Assembly: GCF_019175385.1 (NCBI RefSeq)
Contig: NC_083337.1
Location: 167,537,713-167,601,712, forward strand
From: Lycium barbarum
Lineage: Eukaryota > Streptophyta > Magnoliopsida > Solanales > Solanaceae
Length of the DNA: 64,000 nucleotides
Direction: 5' to 3'
A program made the translations under genes and the position numbers. The notes under the pieces were generated by a model. That model saw only the letters and a list, made by a program, of their open reading frames with translations, did not search any database and was not told the DNA's origin. Of this stretch, positions 22,949-34,543 are shown piece by piece. Each line of letters starts with the position of its first letter. The first letter of the stretch is position 1.

Positions 22949-23480
22949 CACTTCAGAGAAAATACGAACAGACAAAAATCGTAACAGTCACTTTTAGACT
23001 GTAATAACAGTTTTATTGTAACCCCAAAGATATTATATGTTACATCCTGCAGAGTCAAAAATAATCTTTTGAAAAGGTGTTATGCACGCTTCAAGTTTTT
23101 TTTTTTTTTTCCAATAATTCTCTTTTTCCTTGCCTCCTCTGGTCAAGTTTCTAACATTCGTTTTTTTTACTTTTGGTGGCATTCTTATTTGTTTACCTTG
23201 TTGGAACTTCAGAGAGAATATGATCAGACAAAAATTCACAATAATCACTTTTAGGTGACTGCAATGACAGGCTTGTTGTATCTCCGAAGAATATTGTGTA
23301 TTATCTCCAAAGTCAAGTAATCACTCATTTTAAAAGAAGTTATAACTTCTAACGCTTCAAGTTTTTTCTATTTCCGCTATTTTTTCTTTTACTTTATTTC
23401 TTTGTGAAGTTCTTAACATTCTTAATATATATATATATATTTTATTTTATTTTATTTTTACTTTTGATGACATTCTTATA
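22949..23480. repeat. Direct duplication of about 260 bp upstream of the GT90 relic
   Basis: Blocks 22949-23207 and 23208-23480 share CTTCAGAGA.AATA, CAGACAAAAAT, CACTTTTAG, CGCTTCAAGTTTTTT and TTTACTTTTG.TG in the same order. They have diverged by several indels, so the duplication is not young. Confidence 0.75.
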
Positions 23481-23535
23481 TTCGCCGTTGGTGTTTTTAT
23501 TCTTTGGATGCTAGATCGACAACTTAATTTCCCAG

Positions 23536-24103
23536 ACAAAAACAATCGTTGGTCACAACTTAGAGCCAACGCCGTGGCATGTATTTCCTGCGAAATCCTT
23601 TGATGAAGAATCAACTTATTCAAAGGCTTCCACAATCATACAATGCTTTTATCTTAGCTGTAGTAGCACTAGTCGCGTCCCCAATATTCCTCGAAACAGC
23701 AAATTTCAATTTGAATCGAAATCCAACAATTGCCCAGATTTCTTCAGGAGCATACGTTACGATCTCGAGCCATGGGCCAAGTCTAGGATTTCTATGAACC
23801 ATGTATTGGAGGCTCAGAAGAATGCAGCATTTAGAGTCGTAATTATTGGTGGCAAATAATTTGTGGATTTTTACTATGCTTGTGTACAGAGTAGGGCTAT
23901 GTTCACAATTTGCGGAATATTGCAACTACTTAGGAGATATCCTGGAAAAGTTCCAGATGTTGATTTAATGTTTGATTGCATGGACAAGCCTATTATCAAT
24001 CGAACTGAACATGCTTCAATGCCTTTGCCTTTGTTTCGGTACTGTACCACACCGCAGCATTTCGATATACCTTTTCCAGACTGGTCTTTCTGGGGCTGGT
24101 AAA

Positions 24104-24138
<35 letters not shown>

Positions 24139-26144
24139 GACTTTCCTTTTATTTATCCATATGCAAATTACATTGTTTAAATTTTGGTATATAATGTAAC
24201 AATGTTACGAGAAGGTATATGGTTGACTTGTTGAGCTTGTTAGTTTGTATAGCACATCAGTACTGTTTTATCAGGTTATCGATTAGTGCCTATCATAGGA
24301 TTCACTTACAATTACCTTATAAGTGATGTAATAGTGTAGAAAATTTTACATTGTCATAGAACTCAAATCCACCCAACATTATAACTTCTATACACTAAAT
24401 TTGCCGTATAACTACAGGTAGTTGTTCAAAATAAGTGGAATTAGTTAGCTGGAAGCTAAGACAGATAACTTGTTACGTAGGATTGGGGTGTCATTCTTTT
24501 GGCTGACCATGGACTTTCTTTTTGTTTTTTGTTTTCTCCTTATTGCATCAACTAGTTACCTTTGCTGATTTATATTTTCAGGTCTGAAATAAACATAAGA
24601 CCATGGAATGAAGAATTTAAAAGCATCAAAGAAGGTTCAAAATCTCGAAGTTGGGTAAGGAAGATACTGGTAGCATACTGGAAAGGGAACCCAGATGTAG
24701 TTTCTCCTATTCGTTTAGAGTTGCTTACTTGCGATGACACTCAAATGTGGAGAGCACAAATTATGCGGCAGGTTCATGACTTACACATTTGAATGAGAAT
24801 CTCCTTTCTTTAGTTTCTGTATATAACTAGTTGTGTTTTTAATTTTGTTTCTTCTTTCTTTTGGTAATTTGAGTCCCTTTATCTTCTTAATTAATGATTT
24901 ATGTTGTGATGGATATAGAATTGGACAGAAGAAGCAAAGGTTGGATTTGAAAAGTCCAAACTATCAAAGAAATGTAATCATAGGTGAGCTTTGCAACACT
25001 CTTGAGTTGCCAGTCCCGAATTCGGTTTTTGGTTCTTCGGTTGACATAATTCTTGGCAATTTAGGAAGCAATTAAGAAGTTACATTCACTAACAGTTCAA
25101 AGAAATTTTAAAATTTTGTCAGTGCATAGAACTTAAATACGAGTCATCCAAGATATCTTACCTAATGTTGACATTTTCTAGGATCAACCTCTATAATTAT
25201 TTGTCTTCTTTGCTGATTCATTTCTATGAATTTTCCATGCTGCATTAATTCATCAATGCCTTTATTCTATCTTTACTCTAGTGATAAGTCATCTCATAGT
25301 CGTGTACCCCTAAAGAATTGTACAATGCGATAAATGATTGTATTAGAGCTCTTTGTGTGTGTCATCCTTGTGTAGCCTTGCTAATCTTCTGTGTATCATT
25401 CCAACTTTATCAGATGTCCACAGTGGGATATTGTATTAAGTTCTAACACAAAGGAAAAAATACAATCGTTCTGTTAAATTATGTTCTAACAATGCAGGTA
25501 CAAGATTTATGCAGAAGGATATGCATGGTCAGTGAGCTTAAAGTATGTTTTAGCATGTGGTTCTCTTCCCCTGATAATCAGCCCACAGTATCAGGATTTC
25601 TTTAGTCGCGGTCTGATTCCGAAGAAAAATTACTGGCCAATTCCTCCATTCAATTTATGCCCTTCTATAAAGGCTGCACTTGATTGGGGTAATGCAAATC
25701 AATTGGAGGTATGTTTTCGGCCCCAAGATTATGTCATTGTAGCTACTTTTTAGCTTAGTTGAGATTATGCTAGTGACGGTTTCAAAATTTAAAGGTTGTC
25801 AAGTTCTGAAATGTATATCTAAGTCTATTTATGTCCGTGTTTTACTCTTTCATTTTGCCGATGTCTTTATGTTTTTTCCATGGTTTTTCTTGGTTAATTA
25901 AGCCGAAGCGATTGGAAAAGCTGGACAAGACTTGATGGAAAGTCTGAGTATGGATCGGACATATGATTACATGTTTCACTTAATTTCAGAGTATGCAAGG
26001 CTGCAGGATGTTGTACCTGTTCAACCCCCCTCTGCTCCTGAGATGTGTATGGATTCTGTGCTTTGTTTTGCTGATGACAAGCAAAAAACATTTCTGAAAA
26101 GATCCATTGCTTACCCTTCACCTGGGAGTCCTTGCTCACTATAG
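23536..26144 (+). pseudogene. GT90 (rumi/CAP10-like) O-glycosyltransferase pseudogene
   Basis: GT90 proteins are Golgi or ER glycosyltransferases of the DUF821 family. The exons I can read are 23536-24098, 24582-24771, 24919-24983, 25498-25708 and a last block ending at TAG 26142-26144. They encode VGHNLEPTPWH, CPDFFRSI, ILQLLRRYPGKVPDVDLMFDC, DWSFWGW|SEINIRPW, AYWKGNPDV, YKIYAEGYAWSVSLKYVLACGS, FFSRGL and AIGKAGQD...YDYMFHL. The first four introns keep GT-AG borders and phase. Two lesions are clear: an in-frame TAA at 23857-23859 after IIGGK, and the last intron, whose acceptor AG (25901-25902) sits one base too far right for the frame GCC GAA GCG. The 5' part is unclear. The gene is probably dead, though long stretches are unbroken. 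Confidence 0.85.
25352..25428 (-). pseudogene. U6 snRNA pseudogene inside a GT90 intron
   Basis: Read on the minus strand it follows plant U6: GGACATC.GATAAA.TTGGAA, GATACA.AGAAGATTAGCA and CAAGGATGACAC. The central GGCCCCTGCGC is changed to GGCTACA, the ACAGAGA box reads ACACAGA, and no upstream USE/TATA pair is evident. It is therefore a retro-type copy, not a working gene. Confidence 0.82.
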
Positions 26145-27128
26145 AAATTCTACAAGCAGTAACAAATTCAGGATTTAGAGTCAGAATTAGATTCTGTTGA
26201 ACCCGTAGTGTCTAGTCTAGATCATCGCCACTGCCTACCGGAGTTACATAGGAATGAACAGTACAATGTAGAAGACGAAATACAAACCATATTTGGTTTG
26301 CCTTCCCTCTTTGTGCAAGAAATTTCCTGTTTCACTTAAAAATAAACCATTTTAGAAGAAAGGGATTTTACATCATTATACACCCTAGTCTTATTTATGT
26401 ATGATCTTCGGGACTAAGGCGTAATTGTTGTAGATTTGGGGCATTACTAGAATTTATACTTGCCCTTTTCCAAGCCTGTTTGAGGCATTTGCTCTCTGCA
26501 TTCAAGACAGAAGAAGCATGTATTTTTAAAGATTAGGCATTTGTATTTAGGGACTAGAGAGAAATAGCAAGTTTTAAGCTTATAGATCTTTCAAGAGAGA
26601 AAAAGCAAATGTGATCTGTGAAGCATATTGTTTCTTAATGGAAATAGAGTACTGCTTCATTCCGTGTGTTGGTTCTTGTAAATGTTTATTCTCTAAATTT
26701 GTTGTGATTACCAATTTACCACCTCTTTGACAGGCGAGTTTGGGAGTAGATTAGACCCTTATTTAAAGAAAAAAATTCATATTATGAACTAGCTTGAAAG
26801 CTGACTAGTCACATATATGAGTCGACGTCTCCCAAAACTATATGACATGAGTGACAATAGTTCAATACATACAAATGATCCAAGAAAGACAACTTAAATA
26901 TTAAAGTAGTAATAACATTCAGAAACATCACACAAACCATGAAGTTCAACTAACATCAAAAGTTACATGAAGAATACATATTGTATGGGCTTATAGCTCG
27001 CGAGAGTCATCAAGTCGTATATATATATATATATATATATATATGAGGATACATTGATCTGCCTCATTGCAACTCCTTCCTCCTCATTAGATATGTAAAT
27101 CAAATTCTCAGCATCATCTATGTATCTA
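26145..27128. other. 3' flank of the GT90 relic
   Basis: Non-coding. A segment at about 26570-26757 has a diverged copy at 27770-27968, described separately. A (TA)n tract lies at 27018-27043. Confidence 0.45.
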
Positions 27129-27237
27129 GACATATCTCGGATGGCCGTGGAAACATATTCACGCACTGTTGTGATGAAAACTTTCTTTTCATAACAGTGC
27201 GTGAGTATTGTTTCCATGGTCTTCCAAAATATGTCTT
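27129..27237. pseudogene. Inverted duplicate of a pectinesterase active-site fragment
   Basis: Two arms of about 52 bp (27129-27180 and 27186-27237) are inverted copies. The minus strand of the right arm reads KTYFGRPWKQYSRTV, the highly conserved pectinesterase block; the left arm carries the same block on the plus strand but with base changes that break the frame. The 5-bp spacer makes a tight hairpin. No other part of a pectinesterase gene is present. Confidence 0.75.
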
Positions 27238-27250
27238 CACTGAGTATTTA

Positions 27251-27513
27251 GAGCCCGTTTGGATTGGCTTACAGCTTAAAGCTGTTTGCAGCTTATAAGC
27301 TGAAAAAAATAAGTTGGGGTAGTCCAACTTATTTTTTTTGGCTTATAAGCTGTTTTCAGCTTATAAGCTGCTTTAGATAAACTAAGTCAAATGGGTCCAA
27401 TTATTTTTTTGAGCTTATTTTAAGCATAAAATGACTTTAAGCTGGCCAGCCAAACACTCAAAAAAGCTGAAAACAGCTTATAAGCCAACTTATAAGCCAA
27501 TCCAAACGGGCTC
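27251..27513. mobile_element. Tourist-like (PIF/Harbinger) MITE
   Basis: A 263-bp element with perfect inverted ends GAGCCCGTTTGGATTGGCTT and its complement, flanked by TTA at 27248-27250 and 27514-27516, the TWA target typical of PIF/Harbinger. The interior is full of CTTATAAGC words, so the whole transcript could fold. Confidence 0.92.
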
Positions 27514-29880
27514 TTAGAAGCCTTTAAATCAGAAGCTGCAGTGACACTACAATTACGAATCGAAATTCCGGTGTTTTGATTAGGGTTTCATAAAATTGCA
27601 TCACGTTTTATTTTGATGTGCTTGCGCATTGTAGCCCTTCTTGGTTAGCATTATGTTGTTTTGAATCCAATCATGTGTTGTTTCTTAACTTCGACAAAAA
27701 AAATTATGAAGAAAAAGTTTATAATATGTAAGATTAGACGTTTGAACTCGAAGGACATGGAAGAATACTAGCAAGGTTTAAGCTTATTGATTATTCGAGA
27801 AGTGAAATAGCAAGTGTAACAATGTGAAACATATTCTATCTTAATGGAAAATATATTTAATTTCACTTCATTCTGTGATGCTGCCTCTTGTATAAGTTTA
27901 ATCTGATAAAAACTTTTTTGGGACCATCATCCCTTTGGCATGCGAGTGGTTTTGGGAGAATTGAGACATATGTTTTGATGTTAATGCAATCAAGGAAAGA
28001 TTAAAATGTTTAATGCAATCAAGGAAAGATTAAAATGTTTGTACAAGACAAACCTAATTTATTCCAACTTGTAACTAATACCCCATCTTATAATTAAAAT
28101 GTCTAAACATGGTATATTCGCCGAATTTAGACCGGACAGCTCTTCTTTGTTTGAGTTGCTCACTTGACAAGAGCTCTTAATAAATGAGTAATGAATTTTA
28201 TTCTAATTATTCAAAGCAGGGAAAATAGATAGATATTGTATAGCCTGTACTCTGTAGCTATAAAGGACCGAAATAGATACTTATGGTATAGTCTGTACTC
28301 TGTAGCGATAAAGGATGGAAATAAGGGGTTGCATGGTTACTTTTACTGATCTTTTTATTGAATATCTATAGAAAAAATTATATAATTAGAGTAATATTTA
28401 TATTGAGTGACAAAATTAGAATTTCCGAGGTTACGAATTCACGAATACGTGGGATATTGCAGTCTCGTGATTGTGGGATAAGGAAAATGGAAAGAAAATA
28501 AGGCATGAAATAAGCCATCAAGGCGTTACCGATATTTGCCAAATTTGAGGGAGAAAAATGACGTCCTCAACTATCCAAGTAGTAATACTAGTGGCAAATG
28601 GAGAGGGTTGGGTCACAAGCAACTCTTTTGTCCTCTAGCAATTATCATTATTAATGAATGACAAATAAAATCAAAGGTTCGTTCAAAAAGTGGAAGAAAA
28701 AGGCTTGTGGTAGTTTCCAGTCAATGACAAATTCATGACTGGCCTTTCCCAAGCATGCTTTTTCTTCACCATTTCCTCTCCCCCGCTAAAAATAGCCACG
28801 CGCTCCATTTTATTTTATGTGACTTCTAATTGGACACGGGAATTTATACATAAAAAGTGTTATAAATTTATTTGAGGGGTTAAAACAGCGCCTTAAAACA
28901 TTACCAAGGACCCATTTGGCCATGATAATTACATTTTTTCCGGATTTTTTTTTCACTTTATTTAAAAGTCAGTATTTGGCCATGAAAATTTCAAATACAA
29001 TTTGAAGTTGTATTTAAAATTTGAATAATACCCAAAACCCTTCATTTTTTTCACTTTCAGTCCATTCAAATAATTAAATATTTTTTTTTCAAAAAGTAAA
29101 ACCAAATACAACTCTATCTCAACTCTAACTTCAAAATTTCAAGTAAAGTGAGAAATTTGATTTCTATTGCCAAACGCTTACTTATAATAATATGATATAT
29201 GTAAAATGTTTTTTGTTTTTAGTCAAATGCGCGCTTGGGAAGTTTGTAAAACTTGGTAGCCTCTACTGGTGCTTTTGTAGCGTTATGGTAAAAAAAAGGT
29301 GGCTGGTTTTGTTGGGAATCCGCGAATACATTGAGGAAGTAGCTTCTGCGCTCACCGCTTACGTTACGAGTTGCCTGCACAAATTGCGCTCTTTCATTTG
29401 TTTCCCTGCTGCTGTTTTTGGACTTACGAGAAGGAAATTATACTCTTTTAAAAAAAAAGTAGTTGACAATGTTTGGTCATGAATCAAAATATAAAATGAA
29501 GGGAAGTACTGAATATTTTACTTCTAAAGTATAAAAATATCAAACAAAAATCCAAGATTATTAAAATATAATATCTACGACGAGGAAAGTATGTCACGGG
29601 CTCACAGCATTCGCCAGATTTGGATACCAAAGCCAACAGAGTAATGACGACATGCGTTGGGCAATTATTTTTTCTAAGACTTTGGTCTCCCAAAGGTTTC
29701 TACCTCTTCCAACTTCCAAGTGGTTCATTTGCCTTTCCCAACAAACAAATAATTCATACTTGGTCCTTATTTGCCACATTTTTTAAATTTATTTTATAAA
29801 ATGATATATCTTTAAATTTATAAGTAATCAATCAGTTTTACTTAATTTATTTTTTTAATTAGAAAGTTTTATAATTATTT
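27514..29880. other. Intergenic, AT-rich
   Basis: No gene is supported. Short duplications occur at 27984-28040 (a 29-bp unit twice) and 28229-28320 (TGTACTCTGTAGC unit twice). The segment 28905-29180 has CCATTTGGCCATGA and TTTGGCCATGAAAATTTCAAATAC words seen in solanaceous MITEs, but no clear ends. Confidence 0.45.
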
Positions 29881-29896
29881 ATTTTTTAATTAGAAA

Positions 29897-30080
29897 GTAG
29901 GGCTGGGCATAAATACCGAAAATAAAAAAACCGAACCGAACCGAACCGAACTTCAACAAACCGAACCGAACTAGTTTGGTTCGGTGTTTGGGGTCCACCT
30001 TCAAAAAACCGAAACCGAAATAGCCGAACCGAAGTTTGATAAAACCGAACCGAAAAATCGAACACACACTGAAATTTAAT
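29897..30080. mobile_element. Truncated hAT-like end with CCGAA repeats
   Basis: The block begins TAGGGCTGGGCATAAATACCGAA, shortened here to its first 18 bases as the diagnostic part, and continues with many ACCGAACCGA words. This resembles the end plus subterminal array of a hAT element of another family than the one at 18273. The matching second end was not found. Confidence 0.5.
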
Positions 30081-30497
30081 ACATTACCCAAAAAAATTAA
30101 AATAGTCCAGGCCCATTAAGTTTAAAGCCAAAAAAATCTAATTGTAACAAACCCTCTTTTGCATTTGTATCCCTAATTTTTTACTTCAGTTGAGAAAATC
30201 AAATATGTTAAGGAAGACAACTAGGATGTGTCTTTAGGATTAATGTATGTCATTTATGTGTTTTCTTAATTATTCTTACGGTATGTATATAACACCTAGT
30301 AATCCTATATCATGGTTATAGTTTTCTATTCTTGAATATCCTATTTATTTGATTTTGATTTCAATTTATCAGTTTTATATTTTATTGCTTTTGAGACCCT
30401 AAATGAAAGTAATAATGTGAGGAGGCCCCATTGTTTCTCTAATGCATTAATGCATCACTCGCTTTCACCTTTCATGCTACTCCTTTCCTCTCGCCGC
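30081..30497. other. Intergenic
   Basis: AT-rich DNA without a supported gene. Confidence 0.4.
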
Positions 30498-30656
30498 CTC
30501 ATTTGGGGAGCCCCAGCAAATTTCTTTATTCAAGAGAAGATAAGTCTCGATGCACTAAGCTCCCGCTATGCGCGGGGTCTTAGTGCACGGGGACTTATCT
30601 TCTCTTGAATAAAGAAATTCGTCACTAGCAAGTATGCTGGGGGCTCCCCAAATGAA
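30498..30656. repeat. Foldback hairpin enclosing a SINE-like core
   Basis: The left arm (30498-30546) and right arm (30592-30656) are inverted copies: TTTGGGGAGCCCCAGCA pairs with TGCTGGGGGCTCCCCAAA, and TTCAAGAGAAGATAAGTC pairs with its exact complement. The right arm has an extra 15 bases (CGTCACTAGCAAGTA). The loop has GCACTAAGCTCCCGCTATG and GCGCGGGGTC, which resemble the end of the Au SINE, and is itself flanked by CACTAAG/CTTAGTG. Confidence 0.88.
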
Positions 30657-31870
30657 AAGTAATTCTCTTAAATCCCCACTTTGCAGTGATAATTTTTTTT
30701 ATTAACATGTTGACCTTAAATTCATAGATACATAATATGTTTACATTTGTATAATTAATTAATATTTATTATAATCTTATTAAATCAGTTAAATTATATA
30801 AATGTGGTTCGATATTATAAAAGTAAATTAGCAAATTCGACAATTTAAAAGACTTTAATTCTAATAAGACAATCATAACAGGTTGAGGACTTAACGAGTA
30901 ACGAGCTCATGGCAACGAAACTATGTTTAAGAAGAAGCATCACTCACGAATTTTAAATCAAGTTCAGCGTATAAGGCATGGTCCTTTCCAAAATGGTAAT
31001 CCAAATTTACTCACGGTTAGGATTGCCTTCTGTATTTGGTTAAAGGAATACTTATAGTTAAAAGTACTTTTATGTTCCGAAATCACTTAGGTAAAGTCGA
31101 AAGATAAAAATGATAAAAATGCATAGATAATTCCAAAAGTATAGTTATTAAAATTAAGATATTTCGCATATTTTTGGAATAAAATTGGACCTTCATTAAG
31201 TTACAACTAACTTATGATCTTCCTCCCAGATATTGACAATCAGATTACAACCAACTATTTTCCATTCCTCGTCCCCTCTTAATTTGGTTGATAACCATCC
31301 AACACGATCCGATGTGGACTATACTTCCTTTTCTGATTTTTTTTTAAACCAACTGAATTTATTAGTCATTTTCTCAATTCCTTCTTTTATCCTATTGACG
31401 ATTGTTTGCAGCGTGCTATTTTGTTTTGCCAAAAACATTGAACCACCCAAGTTTTACTATTGTTTTTCTCTTAAATAAATAAAAAAAGGAGTGAATTTTC
31501 GGATGAATTCTTATTAATAATAATAAAAAATCATGTGCAAATACGATTGAGTGCCTTTTGCTACTGGTAAAAATTAACTTTTTTTTTTTTTCAGTAAGAC
31601 TGGTAAAAATTAACTCGCATTCAATAATTAAGTCATATATTTATTAATTTATTATAATTAAATTAATTTAATTTATTATAATTATCAGGATAAGTATTTA
31701 CCGAGATATCCTATTTTTAAGAATAAAGATTTGAAAATGTTAACTCCAACTGCCCCACATATATATATATATATATTTAAAAAAATGTTTACCACAAACA
31801 AACAAGGGAAAAGAGGACTGATAAGGAAATATGTAGATTTTTGGTATATTTTATTCTGAAATAGTATTTT
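30657..31870. other. Intergenic and distal PDX1 promoter
   Basis: AT-rich DNA with a (TA)n tract near 31759-31776. No gene is supported. Confidence 0.4.
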
Positions 31871-31878
31871 GTTTGGTG

Positions 31879-31886
31879 TATAAATA
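31879..31886 (+). promoter_or_regulatory. Probable TATA box of PDX1
   Basis: TATAAATA lies about 180 bp before the ATG. It is followed by a pyrimidine-rich leader holding two copies of TTTCTTTCCTATCTCCTC (near 31966-32008), a common feature of strongly expressed plant genes. Confidence 0.5.
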
Positions 31887-32065
31887 ATGAAGATTTTTCC
31901 AGAATTAAAAATTACTAGGAGTAGTTATTATAGTCCTATAAAACTGTAGAAATCCCCAGCCTCTTTTCTTTCCTATCTCCTCCACCGCCGTTTCTTTCCT
32001 ATCTCCTCATTTCTCTTTTCCTCTGTTTTTTCTCACACACAAAAAAAAAAAAAAAAAAATCAGTT

Positions 32066-32995
32066 ATGGCCGGAAGCGGTGTGGTAACAGTTTACGGTAA
32101 CGGTGCTCTAACGGAGACCACCAAACAATCCCCTTTCTCCGTTAAAGTGGGTCTTGCTCAGATGCTTCGCGGCGGCGTTATCATGGACGTCGTTAATGCT
32201 GAACAAGCCCGTATAGCGGAAGAAGCCGGCGCGTGTGCTGTCATGGCTCTTGAGCGCGTCCCTGCTGATATACGCGCTCAAGGTGGTGTAGCCCGTATGT
32301 CGGATCCACAACTTATCAAAGAAATCAAACAGGCCGTTACCATCCCCGTTATGGCTAAAGCCCGTATTGGTCATTTCGTTGAGGCCCAAATCCTTGAGGC
32401 AATTGGAATTGATTACGTGGATGAATCAGAAGTGTTAACCCTTGCTGATGATGAGAATCACATTAACAAACATAATTTCCGTATCCCGTTTGTTTGTGGG
32501 TGTCGTAACCTAGGTGAGGCTCTACGTCGTATCCGTGAGGGCGCAGCTATGATACGTACAAAAGGTGAAGCGGGTACAGGCAACATCATTGAAGCCGTTC
32601 GTCATGTCCGTTCCGTTATGGGTGATATTCGTGTGCTACGCAACATGGACGATGATGAGGTGTTCACTTTCGCTAAGAAGATAGCAGCACCGTACGATCT
32701 GGTGATGCAGACAAAACAGTTGGGTAGGCTTCCTGTTGTTCATTTTGCTGCAGGTGGGGTTGCAACACCAGCAGATGCAGCGCTTATGATGCAGTTGGGA
32801 TGTGATGGTGTATTTGTCGGGTCGGGTATTTTCAAGAGTGGTGACCCGGCTAAGAGGGGCCGGGCTATTGTTCAAGCCGTGACTCATTACAGTGACCCAC
32901 AATTGTTGGCTGAGATTAGCTGTGGGCTTGGTGAGGCTATGGTTGGGATTAACCTTGATGATAAAGTGGAGAGGTATGCTAACCGTTCTGAGTGA
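32066..32995 (+). CDS. PDX1: Pyridoxal 5'-phosphate synthase subunit PDX1, intronless
   Basis: PDX1 makes pyridoxal 5'-phosphate (vitamin B6) from ribose 5-phosphate, glyceraldehyde 3-phosphate and ammonia supplied by the glutaminase PDX2; it forms a dodecamer in the cytosol. The 309-residue product has the full (beta/alpha)8 barrel. Key residues sit at the positions known for Arabidopsis PDX1.3: D41 (MDVVNAEQ), the first Schiff-base lysine K98 (VMAKARIGH) and the second lysine K166 ([10 protein letters not shown]). The phosphate-binding glycines ([21 protein letters not shown]) are intact. Length and the lack of introns match plant PDX1.1/1.3-type genes. The ATG follows an A-rich leader and there is no upstream in-frame start. 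All visible residues are consistent with an active enzyme. Confidence 0.97.
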   Translation: MAGSGVVTVYGNGALTETTKQSPFSVKVGLAQMLRGGVIMDVVNAEQARIAEEAGACAVMALERVPADIRAQGGVARMSDPQLIKEIKQAVTIPVMAKARIGHFVEAQILEAIGIDYVDESEVLTLADDENHINKHNFRIPFVCGCRNLGEALRRIREGAAMIRTKGEAGTGNIIEAVRHVRSVMGDIRVLRNMDDDEVFTFAKKIAAPYDLVMQTKQLGRLPVVHFAAGGVATPADAALMMQLGCDGVFVGSGIFKSGDPAKRGRAIVQAVTHYSDPQLLAEISCGLGEAMVGINLDDKVERYANRSE

Positions 32996-34374
32996 TTGAG
33001 ATGGTTTTAATTAAGTTAAGAAATTAAAGTCTTTATTTTCGTTTTAAATGTTTACAGTTTTGAGGTTTAATGTGCCTCTTGTGCTTTGGATGAGCGTATG
33101 TTAAACTGTTGGATATGTTCGTCCGTATATTTTAGTTTTGTTTTTCTGGTCAGTTATTATAACTTATAAACCATTGGAATGGGATGATTAGATTTATTCA
33201 GTTATATGCATTTCGATATTCAGCTTTGGAACATTTTCTGAGAATGTGCGGTTTTTTTTTTAATTTTTTTTAGCATGTTATGGTAGAAATTGGAGAGATA
33301 GGAAACCGGATGGATTAATTCCTCAGATGTTCACTCAACTAATAGTTACTATTTTTGAAAATCAATTTGTTTGTGGAAGGAAATTGGAATCAAGAAGGAT
33401 AATAAAATCAACTCAAATCCGGATGCATACTTTAATAGTATATACACTTATCTCTAAAAGGTGTGATATCTTTCCATCTGACACACTTGTGTATGTATGT
33501 GTGTGTTGGTGGGACATCACAAGGTACAGTTTTTTTCAATCCGTGTGGGCTTGGCATAAAACAGAGTATAATGAAATCAATATTTTTTATAGACAAAAAC
33601 AACTAATGTGGATTAAGGTTAATGTTAATCGGTACTCTTACATTAGCTTTGGTAGTATTTGACAAGAGTCTTTTAAGTTTGGTTACCGTTTATATGACAA
33701 GAGACATGTTGGAGATTTAGGGAGCTTAATTTTAGAAAATCTTAGGACAAACTATTGCATAGGGATCAAACAGGTCTAAATGGAGAGGAATTGACATGAA
33801 AATTGGTATAGTCAATTAGAACTAATATGATAGCTGTATGTAATACATCTAGTCTAAGTTTGAGATAGGGGGTGTACCTAAATGCTGGGATACATCTACC
33901 TTATGTTACTGCTGACAAAAGCAGATTCGTATCGATTTCAAATGCACCCTGGGTTTATTTCTACTGTGTTCAAATCAGCTGTGAATTGAATAGAACCTGG
34001 TTTTGTTCATCTTGGTATTGTTTTGTTTTCAGCTTCTTTCAATTCTTCCCGGAGACAGAAATTGATTTACCATTGGTATTCTAGGTCGTGAACTTGTGAT
34101 GATTCCACTGATCATAACCGTGAAAAAGCTTGTTTCTTTCTTTTGAAATTCCATTAGAACTTGGTTTCTGCCCTGTTTGTATTTTGATTCAGTGAGTTGG
34201 GGCAGTTCTATATATAACCATCTTTAGATTATCTGTTGTCATGAAAGAAACAGCTTTTGTTCCACGGCAAGGTTGTTTACCGGTCTTAGACTCTGCTCAT
34301 TTGCGTCAAAATGACCTTGCAACATAGCATGACTATGATCAAGGAGGGCTATTACTTTTAAAAAGCTAAAAATT
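32996..34374. other. 3' flank of PDX1 and intergenic DNA
   Basis: It should contain the PDX1 3'UTR in its first 200 bases or so. I see no further gene. Several open frames up to 111 codons have no family resemblance. Confidence 0.4.
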
Positions 34375-34385
34375 TTGTACATCTA

Positions 34386-34532
34386 GGGATTTACCTTTTG
34401 GGTCGAGCTCGTTGCACAGGGCTTGCTTAGTGCGGGTTATCTCTCCTGTGTGGTTTGTGAGCTATTGCATAGGAGTTGGGTTTAACCCGAAGGGTAGCGG
34501 CTGCGGGTTCCCATGTCATCAAAAAAAAAAAA
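34386..34532 (+). mobile_element. SINE with poly(A) tail and 11-bp TSD
   Basis: The body ends TGCGGGTTCCCATGTCATC followed by A10-12, and exact copies of TTGTACATCTA lie at 34375-34385 and 34533-34543. The head has GGGTCGAGCTC, a weak box-B-like word. It belongs to a different SINE group from Au (T-ended) and TS (TTG-ended), and may be 5'-truncated. Confidence 0.78.
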
Positions 34533-34543
34533 TTGTACATCTA

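Larger units (their letters stand above)
26570..27968. repeat. Diverged direct duplication flanking a PME fragment and a MITE
   Basis: The arms are about 26570-26757 and 27770-27968. They share AGCAAG.TTTAAGCTTAT, TCTTAATGGAAA, CTTCATTC.GTG and GGC..GCGAGT.GT TTTGGGAG-type words in order. The distance and divergence suggest an old tandem duplication of the GT90 3' flank. Confidence 0.6.

Noticed and set aside
32108..32389. Minus-strand frame over PDX1
   Set aside because: Shadow of the fully conserved PDX1 frame.
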